Shown one piece after another: positions 57,131 to 64,000 of a stretch of 64,000 nucleotides of DNA. A program made the translations under genes and the position numbers. The first letter of the stretch is position 1. Every line of letters begins with the position of its first letter. The notes beneath the pieces are model-generated. The model made no database searches and was not told where the DNA came from. It worked only from the letters and a program-made list of their open reading frames with translations. Source of the DNA: Streptococcus pacificus. Lineage in GTDB: Bacteria; Bacillota; Bacilli; Lactobacillales; Streptococcaceae. The stretch is taken from assembly GCF_016481305.1 (NCBI RefSeq), contig NZ_JAENBO010000005.1, positions 1 through 64,000 on the forward strand. The letters run 5' to 3'.

Positions 57131-58234
57131 ATGCAACTTGAATCATTACAGCTCTTAAATTTTCGAAATTACAACAAGGCTAATCTAGAGTTTTCACCAC
57201 ATCTAAATGTTTTTGTAGGACAAAATGCACAAGGAAAAACGAATCTTATTGAAGCTATCTACTTTCTTTCTTTAACTAGAAGTCACCGTGCTAAATCTGA
57301 TAAAGAATTAATTGCCTTTTCTCAAAATCAGTTAAGTGTCTCAGGCAATGTAAGCCGCTTGCAAGGTAAACTGGTCCTTGACATTGTTTTATCAGACAAA
57401 GGACGGATTACAAAAGTCAATCACTTAAAACAGTCAAAATTGTCTGATTATATTGGTCACTTGCCAGTCGTCTTATTTGCACCTGAAGATTTACAACTCA
57501 TTAAAGGTGCACCCAGCTTAAGAAGGAAATTTCTAGACATTGATTTGGGACAAATCAAACCACTTTATCTAACTGAGATTTCTCAATATAACCATGTTTT
57601 AAAACAAAGAAATAGTTATTTGAAAACAAACCAGACCATTGACATGGTTTTCTTGAGTGTTCTTGACGAACAGTTAATTACCTATGGTAGTCAAGTTATT
57701 CGTCAAAGACTTAAATTCATTGACAAGTTGTCAACCAAAGCAAAGCAACATCACTTGCAAATTTCTAATCAGCAAGAAGAGTTGTCAATATCCTATCAAT
57801 CCTCTATCAAGTTGACAGAAGGAAAAAGTATTGAAGATGCCTTTCGTCAGCAACTAAAAAAACAACTTGACAGAGATCTATTCAAAAAAAATACTAGTGT
57901 CGGTCCTCATAGAGATGATGTTTTATTTTCAATTAATAACATTGAAGCAAGTTTTGGTAGTCAAGGACAACACAGAAGTCTTATTTTATCTCTCAAGCTA
58001 GCCGAAATAGACTTAATAAGAGAAACAATTGGAGATTATCCCATTTTACTCTTGGATGATGTTATGAGTGAGCTTGACAATCATCGTCAACTAAAATTGT
58101 TAGAAAACATCCATAAAAATGTGCAAACCTTTATCACAACAACCAGTCTAGATCATCTTCATCAAGTCCCTAATGATATTCAACTATTCCATATTGAAAA
58201 AGGAAAGATTATACAAGAAACAGCTGTTCACTAA
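57131..58234 (+). CDS. recF: DNA replication and repair protein RecF
   Basis: The 367-residue SMC-like ATPase loads RecA at gaps with RecO and RecR. Walker A is [19 protein letters not shown] near residue 31, the signature is [19 protein letters not shown] near 272, and Walker B is [14 protein letters not shown] near 300. The length is normal. It is preceded directly by the S4-domain gene and ends inside a terminator. Confidence 0.97.
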   Translation: MQLESLQLLNFRNYNKANLEFSPHLNVFVGQNAQGKTNLIEAIYFLSLTRSHRAKSDKELIAFSQNQLSVSGNVSRLQGKLVLDIVLSDKGRITKVNHLKQSKLSDYIGHLPVVLFAPEDLQLIKGAPSLRRKFLDIDLGQIKPLYLTEISQYNHVLKQRNSYLKTNQTIDMVFLSVLDEQLITYGSQVIRQRLKFIDKLSTKAKQHHLQISNQQEELSISYQSSIKLTEGKSIEDAFRQQLKKQLDRDLFKKNTSVGPHRDDVLFSINNIEASFGSQGQHRSLILSLKLAEIDLIRETIGDYPILLLDDVMSELDNHRQLKLLENIHKNVQTFITTTSLDHLHQVPNDIQLFHIEKGKIIQETAVH

Positions 58235-58248
58235 TGAACAGCTGTTTT
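58218..58248. terminator. Bidirectional terminator between recF and the sugar transporter
   Basis: AAACAGCTGTTCA (58218-58230) pairs with TGAACAGCTGTTT (58235-58247), with the recF stop in the 4-nt loop. T4 follows on the plus strand. Confidence 0.8.
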
Positions 58249-59116
58249 AGTATGATTTGACAATACCTAGTAAAATAGCACCTATTAAGAAGCAAAGAAT
58301 ACCGATGATTACCCACGTTATTTCTTTCTTAGTTTTCTTTTCACCTAAGAAAACAATACCACCAATAATCGAAATGATAGCACCTATCTGGGAAAAACTA
58401 AAGGCAATTGCTAGACCAGCAGAAGATGCGGCTAAAAGCATGAATATATTACCAACTCCCCACATCATCCCAACAAGTGAATTTTTTAATACCAATGGTG
58501 AGAAATCCAACTGAAATTTCATAAAGAAACTAGAGCCTATAATCATACCAACAGCCATCGGTAATATAACTGATAAGACATCAAAAGCCATAATATTATT
58601 GAATAAGATAGCATAAGAAAGATAACCAAACGTTGAGAAAGCAAGAGCAACAAAGCCTTTATTGAAATGTTTTAATAAATGATTTTTATTTTCTTTCACT
58701 GGATCGACGCGACTTGAAAAATAAAAACCGATTACTAATAGAAGTAGGGCAAAACCACCTAGTATATAATGAAAACTTGTTGACCACTCATGAAAGACAA
58801 AAGCTCCAATTAAACTACCAAAAACAAGTTGACTGCCACTTGACAAGGGATTTGCAACAGAGACACCCATATGCTTCATTGCCGTAAATTGTCTATTCTG
58901 GCCTAAAGACCAAAGAATACCTCCAATTATTCCAAAAAACCATAGATTGAAAGACAATTGAGGTCTAGCAACTATAAAGACAATTATTGCGAAAAACAAT
59001 GAACCAATTGTCATCCCAAATGTTTGCTGATTTGCACTTCCACCAATCTTATTACTAACAAAACCAATACTCCCCCAAGCAAACATTGGAACTAGGGCAA
59101 ATAATATTCCTTCCAT
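58247..59116 (-). CDS. GRP-family sugar transporter (GlcU/RbsU-like)
   Basis: The 289-residue protein has ten membrane segments in two similar halves (EamA-like). It begins MEGILFALVPMFAWGSIGFV and has the family segment SLGQNRQFTAMKHMGVSVANP near residue 71 (partly quoted), matching glucose/ribose uptake proteins GlcU and RbsU. It is an energised sugar importer in the membrane; whether glucose or ribose is carried is not decided. It is monocistronic, and its promoter is overlaid by two identical palindromes, so it is probably repressed by a dedicated regulator. Confidence 0.85.
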   Translation of the reverse strand: MEGILFALVPMFAWGSIGFVSNKIGGSANQQTFGMTIGSLFFAIIVFIVARPQLSFNLWFFGIIGGILWSLGQNRQFTAMKHMGVSVANPLSSGSQLVFGSLIGAFVFHEWSTSFHYILGGFALLLLVIGFYFSSRVDPVKENKNHLLKHFNKGFVALAFSTFGYLSYAILFNNIMAFDVLSVILPMAVGMIIGSSFFMKFQLDFSPLVLKNSLVGMMWGVGNIFMLLAASSAGLAIAFSFSQIGAIISIIGGIVFLGEKKTKKEITWVIIGILCFLIGAILLGIVKSY

Positions 59117-59133
59117 TTTTCTCCTTTACACTT

Positions 59134-59173
59134 AGTTTACACAATTGTAAATTAAGTTTACATATTTGTAAAT
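59134..59173 (-). promoter_or_regulatory. Twin TTTACAnnnnTGTAAA operators over the sugar-transporter promoter
   Basis: Perfect palindromes TTTACA-CAAT-TGTAAA (59136-59151) and TTTACA-TATT-TGTAAA (59157-59172) are 21 bp apart, two helical turns. On the minus strand the first half of the outer one is the -35 (TTTACA, 59167-59172) and the inner one contains the -10 (TACAAT, 59144-59149), with a 17-bp spacer. A regulator binding both would block the promoter. Confidence 0.7.
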
Positions 59174-59186
59174 CCATAAAACAAGA

Positions 59187-59217
59187 GACACCACTACCAA
59201 AGACTGATAGTGGTGTC
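59187..59217 (-). terminator. Terminator after guaB
   Basis: GACACCACTA (59187-59196) pairs perfectly with TAGTGGTGTC (59208-59217). TCTCTTGTTTT follows on the minus strand. Confidence 0.75.
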
Positions 59218-59235
59218 ATTTAGTCTATATTTTTA

Positions 59236-60720
<1,485 letters not shown>

Positions 60721-60768
60721 TCAACTCCTCTTTTCTAAATATAATAATGCTTAAAATGGATTGTTACT

Positions 60769-60796
60769 ATCATATCATGCTATGATAATTTGTCAA
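60769..60796 (-). promoter_or_regulatory. Predicted guaB promoter
   Basis: TTGACA (60791-60796) and TATGAT (60769-60774) are 16 bp apart, with TG before the -10. The leader is about 45 nt. Confidence 0.7.
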
Positions 60797-60822
60797 TCAA
60801 TTTAAACTGAAATTCTCATCGC

Positions 60823-61848
60823 TTACTTAAAATAATTTATCCCCATAGCCGATTTAACTTCCGATAGGGTTTGTGCTGCTTTTTCACGCGCTTTCTCACT
60901 ACCTTTTTCTAACATTCGATAGACTTCTCCCATATCTTTAGCATATTCTAAACGTCTATTTCTTATTGGAGATAGTTCTCTTTCCATAATTTCTAAAAGG
61001 AAACGCTTTGTTTTAACATCACCTAAACCACCTTTTTGGTAATGTTCTTTCATACGTTCAATGTCTTGTTGATCTTCTTTTCTACCAAACACATCTAAAT
61101 AATGGAATACCATGTTTCCTTCTATTTGACCTGGATCTTCCACACGAATATGATTTGGATCAGTGTACATACTCATAATTTTTTTCTTGAGTGTATCAGA
61201 ATCATCAGCTAAGTAGATACCATTATTTAATGATTTAGACATTTTAGCATTGCCGTCAAGACCTGGTAAACGTCCAGCTGCTTCATTTTCTGGAAAAAGA
61301 CCTTCTGGTTCTACTAAAACATCTGTTTTATAGGTATGATTAAAACTTCGAACAATTTCCCTGGTTTGCTCAATCATTGGTTTTTGATCAGAACCAGCAG
61401 GAACCAGATTAGCTTTAAAAGCAGTTATATCTGCTGCTTGTGAAATTGGGTAAACCAAAAATCCTGTTGGAATGCTTTCTCCAAAGCCTTTTTGAGCAAT
61501 TTCAGTCTTAACAGTTGGATTTCTTTGCAAACGTGCCACAGAAACTAAATTCATATAATAAACCGTCAATTCTGCCAATTCTGGAATTTGACTTTGTAGA
61601 AAAATAGTTGCTTTTTCAGGGTCTAATCCCACTGCTAGATAATCCAGCGCCACTTCACCAACAGATTCGATAATTTTTTCCGGATGTTTAGCATTATCAG
61701 TAAGCGCTTGTTGATCTGCTAAAAAAACAAACATCTCATATTTATTTTCATTTTGTAGGAGAACACGATTTTTAACACTACCAACATAATGCCCAACGTG
61801 TAATTTACCAGTTGGTCGGTCTCCTGTCAGAATAATAGGTTTTCCCAT
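60823..61848 (-). CDS. trpS: Tryptophanyl-tRNA synthetase
   Basis: The 341-residue class I enzyme has the HIGH-like motif [16 protein letters not shown] near residue 13 and KMSKS in [15 protein letters not shown] near 200. The ATG at 61848 follows AAGGAG by 6 nt; a start five codons upstream would overlap that site. No T-box leader fits in the 105 bp before the next gene. It is divergent from the third YitT gene. Confidence 0.96.
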   Translation of the reverse strand: MGKPIILTGDRPTGKLHVGHYVGSVKNRVLLQNENKYEMFVFLADQQALTDNAKHPEKIIESVGEVALDYLAVGLDPEKATIFLQSQIPELAELTVYYMNLVSVARLQRNPTVKTEIAQKGFGESIPTGFLVYPISQAADITAFKANLVPAGSDQKPMIEQTREIVRSFNHTYKTDVLVEPEGLFPENEAAGRLPGLDGNAKMSKSLNNGIYLADDSDTLKKKIMSMYTDPNHIRVEDPGQIEGNMVFHYLDVFGRKEDQQDIERMKEHYQKGGLGDVKTKRFLLEIMERELSPIRNRRLEYAKDMGEVYRMLEKGSEKAREKAAQTLSEVKSAMGINYFK

Positions 61849-61892
61849 TTTGAACTCCTTCACAATAAATTAATAAAATTATAACATATATC

Positions 61893-61921
61893 TTGACGTT
61901 GTGCCTGTTAAATAGGATAAT
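61893..61921 (+). promoter_or_regulatory. Predicted promoter of the third yitT gene
   Basis: TTGACG (61893-61898) and GATAAT (61916-61921) are 17 bp apart. Confidence 0.55.
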
Positions 61922-61953
61922 AGTCTTTGTCACTCTTTTGAAAGGAACTATCA

Positions 61954-62826
61954 ATGAAAAATAAAATTCGCGATTTCTTACTTGTTACTACTGGTTCATT
62001 TATTGCTGCAATCGGTATCAATGCTATGTTTTTAGAAAACCGTATCGTCTCTGGAGGATTAGGAGGCTTATCCATTGCCACTAATGAACTATTTGGCTGG
62101 TCTCCAGGTATTTTTGTCATGGTTGCAAATATTCCTCTTTTAGTCTTATGTTATTTTTTTCTAGGAAAAGCAACCTTTTTAAAAACGGTCTATGGATCAC
62201 TGATTTTCCCAGTCTTTATTAGTTTGACAGAAACCATTCCAACCATTACTCACAACAGCCTTCTTGCTTCTATTTTTGGTGGTGTGATTATGGGAATTGG
62301 ACTTGGAATTGTCTTTCTAGGAAATTCTTCTACTGGGGGAACAAGTATTATCACACAAATTATTTATAATTACTCCTCACTCTCTTTAGGCGTCGTGATG
62401 ACGATTGTTGATGGAATCGTCGTTATTATTGGTTTAATCGCTTTTGATGCCGATACTGTTATGTATTCAATTATTTCACTCATTACAATTGGCTATGTCA
62501 TCAATATCATGCTTTCTGGATTGAAGGCTTCTAAAAATGTGATGATTATTTCACGTAAACAAGAAGACATCAAGAAAACAATCACAGAAACGATTGAACG
62601 TGGGGTCACAGAAATTCCAATCACTGGTGGTTTCACCGGTCAACAACGCCATATGATTATGACCACTCTTTCAACCAAAGAAATTCCTAGACTACAAAAA
62701 GAGATTCAACAAATTGATGAAGCTGCTTTTGTCATTGTCATGCCTGCTTCTCAAGTTATGGGACGTGGTTTTAGTCTTACAAAAGATCATCATACAATGG
62801 ATGAAGATGTTTTATATCCAATGTAA
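61954..62826 (+). CDS. YitT family membrane protein, third paralogue
   Basis: The 290-residue protein has the same plan as those at 22-24 kb: membrane helices with GIGLGIVFLGNSSTGGTSII near residue 111 and a C-terminal DUF2179 domain (RGVTEIPITGGFTGQQRHMI). It starts after AAAGGAACTATCA and is transcribed alone. Function unknown. Confidence 0.88.
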   Translation: MKNKIRDFLLVTTGSFIAAIGINAMFLENRIVSGGLGGLSIATNELFGWSPGIFVMVANIPLLVLCYFFLGKATFLKTVYGSLIFPVFISLTETIPTITHNSLLASIFGGVIMGIGLGIVFLGNSSTGGTSIITQIIYNYSSLSLGVVMTIVDGIVVIIGLIAFDADTVMYSIISLITIGYVINIMLSGLKASKNVMIISRKQEDIKKTITETIERGVTEIPITGGFTGQQRHMIMTTLSTKEIPRLQKEIQQIDEAAFVIVMPASQVMGRGFSLTKDHHTMDEDVLYPM

Positions 62827-62843
62827 TCATTCCCTAGTAATCA

Positions 62844-62872
62844 TTGAAAAACAATTGATTTTCGTGTAGAAT
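62844..62872 (+). promoter_or_regulatory. Predicted promoter of the ABC-F gene
   Basis: TTGAAA (62844-62849) and TAGAAT (62867-62872) are 17 bp apart. Confidence 0.55.
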
Positions 62873-62907
62873 GAAGAAAATAAGAAAGAGATAAATGAGG
62901 TAGAAAA

Positions 62908-64000
62908 TTGCTTACAGTTTCAGATGTATCCCTTAGATTTAGTGATCGTAAACTTTTTGATGAGGTCAATATCAAATTCACCGCAGGAAACACTTATGGG
63001 TTAATCGGTGCTAATGGTGCAGGAAAATCAACTTTTTTAAAAATACTAGCCGGTGATATAGAACCAACTACTGGAAATGTGTCACTAGGTCCTGATGAAC
63101 GTCTATCTGTACTTCGTCAGAATCACTATGACTATGAAGATAATAGAGCCATTGATGTCGTAATCATGGGAAATGAAGAACTCTATAAAATCATGAAAGA
63201 AAAAGATGATATCTATATGAAACCAGATTTTTCAGAAGAAGATGGGGTTCGTGCTGCAGAATTAGAAAGTGATTTTGCTGAATTAGGAGGATGGGAAGCT
63301 GAAAGTGAAGCTGCTCAGCTCCTCCAAAACCTTAACATCCCAGAAGAACTACATTATCTTAATCTGAGTGAGTTAACTAATGGTGATAAAGTGAAGGTGT
63401 TACTAGCAAAAGCCTTGTTTGGTAAACCAGATGTACTGCTACTTGATGAGCCAACCAATGGTCTTGATATCCAATCTATCAGTTGGCTAGAAGATTTCTT
63501 GATTGATTTTGAAAATACTGTTATTGTTGTTTCCCATGACCGTCACTTTTTAAATAAAGTGTGTACTCACATGGCCGATCTTGATTTTGGAAAAATTAAA
63601 ATCTTTGTGGGGAACTATGATTTTTGGAAAGAGTCTAGTGAATTAGCCCTTCGTTTACAATCAGATCGTAATGCTAAGGCAGAAGAAAAAATCAAAGAGT
63701 TAAAAGAATTTGTTGCCAGATTCTCAGCTAATGCTTCTAAGTCCAAACAAGCGACTTCACGTAAAAAAATGTTGGAAAAAATTGAGCTAGAAGAAATTGT
63801 TCCTTCTAGCCGTAAATACCCCTTCATTAATTTTAAATCAGAACGTGAAACCGGAAAAGAATTGTTAACTGTCGAAAACTTAAAAGTCACCATAGATGGG
63901 GAAGTTATTCTAGATAATATCAGCTTCATTCTTTATCCAGGTGATAAAACTGCTATTATTGGGCAAAACGACATTCAAACAACGGCTCTTATCCGCGCTT
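62908..64000 (+). CDS. ABC-F family ATPase (YbiT-like), N-terminal part (partial)
   Basis: The frame starts at TTG (GAGG 7 nt upstream; the nearest ATG runs into a stop) and leaves the window after 364 codons. It begins LTVSDVSLRFSDRKLFDEV. The first ATPase domain has Walker A GANGAGKST near residue 37, signature-like LSELTNGDKVKVLLAKALFG near 153, Walker B VLLLDEPTNGLD near 175 and VVSHDRHFL near 210. An inter-domain linker with Lys-rich helix (SKSKQATSRKKMLEKI) follows, then the second domain begins. ABC-F proteins act on the ribosome, not as transporters. The Walker A region of the second domain reads IGQNDIQTT at the very edge, where G-x-G-K-T would be expected. Confidence 0.9.
   Translation, partial: MLTVSDVSLRFSDRKLFDEVNIKFTAGNTYGLIGANGAGKSTFLKILAGDIEPTTGNVSLGPDERLSVLRQNHYDYEDNRAIDVVIMGNEELYKIMKEKDDIYMKPDFSEEDGVRAAELESDFAELGGWEAESEAAQLLQNLNIPEELHYLNLSELTNGDKVKVLLAKALFGKPDVLLLDEPTNGLDIQSISWLEDFLIDFENTVIVVSHDRHFLNKVCTHMADLDFGKIKIFVGNYDFWKESSELALRLQSDRNAKAEEKIKELKEFVARFSANASKSKQATSRKKMLEKIELEEIVPSSRKYPFINFKSERETGKELLTVENLKVTIDGEVILDNISFILYPGDKTAIIGQNDIQTTALIRA

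Noticed and set aside
59134..59173. CopY or BirA operator
   Set aside because: CopY needs TACAnnTGTA with a 2-bp gap and BirA half-sites are about 15 bp apart; here the gap is 4 bp and sites repeat at 21 bp.
61849..61953. T-box leader for trpS
   Set aside because: The 105-bp gap is too short and shows no T-box sequence or leader terminator.

Overview
The window is chromosomal DNA from a low-GC Gram-positive coccus, almost certainly a Streptococcus of the pyogenic group. The evidence is the gene order nrdD-nrdG, spx-recA-cinA-tag-ruvA-mutL-mutS-argS, aspS-hisS, rpmF-rpmG, rpsD, veg-dnaB-rplI-gdpP, mnmG-mnmA, sdaAB-sdaAA, ecfT-ecfA2-ecfA1-pgsA-rodZ-M16 peptidases, recF, guaB and trpS. As I know it, this is the order of the replichore segment that runs towards the origin in S. 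pyogenes and its relatives. The species cannot be fixed from the window alone. Most core genes lie on the minus strand.

Layout. 1-2221 is the N-terminal part of a secreted, repeat-bearing Cna-B adhesin that runs off the left edge. 2.6-8 kb holds a YaaA peroxide-stress protein and the anaerobic ribonucleotide reductase block (nrdD, a 47-residue protein, an oxidoreductase, an acetyltransferase, nrdG). 8-20 kb holds a polytopic membrane protein, the ireB-ruvX-DUF1292 cluster, spx, and the recombination and repair block recA-cinA-tag-ruvA-mutL-mutS, with a TMEM175-type gene between mutL and mutS. 20-28 kb holds argS, two YitT membrane proteins, aspS-hisS and rpmF-rpmG. 27.9-30.9 kb is an accessory insertion: a SEC10/PgrA-type surface protein between a 27-bp near-perfect direct repeat made from the 5' end of the next gene. 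31-37 kb is mixed: methyltransferase, phosphoesterase, three-domain acetyltransferase set, regulator plus membrane protein, extracellular flavoprotein. 37-48 kb is translation, replication and c-di-AMP turnover, tRNA modification and serine dehydratase. 48.7-64 kb holds a cell-wall lytic enzyme, the ECF vitamin-transporter core, membrane and shape genes, recF, a sugar transporter, guaB, trpS, a third YitT protein and an ABC-F ATPase cut by the right edge.

The most useful regulatory observations are these. Two NrdR-box-like sites 32 bp apart lie upstream of nrdD and also form a perfect 20-bp hairpin that can terminate the gene before it. A perfect competence (CIN) box precedes cinA-recA. Two identical TTTACAnnnnTGTAAA palindromes 21 bp apart cover both the -35 and -10 of a GRP-type sugar transporter. 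An intrinsic terminator sits in the mnmG leader, downstream of a strong promoter. A 52-bp pair of fused IS-like ends lies inside a terminator loop.

No rRNA, tRNA, CRISPR array or intact insertion sequence was seen. I did not find a clear new multi-gene defence or toxin system. The best candidates for undescribed biology are the surface-protein insertion, the lipoprotein fumarate-reductase-like enzyme without an electron-input domain, and the unassigned tandem operator.
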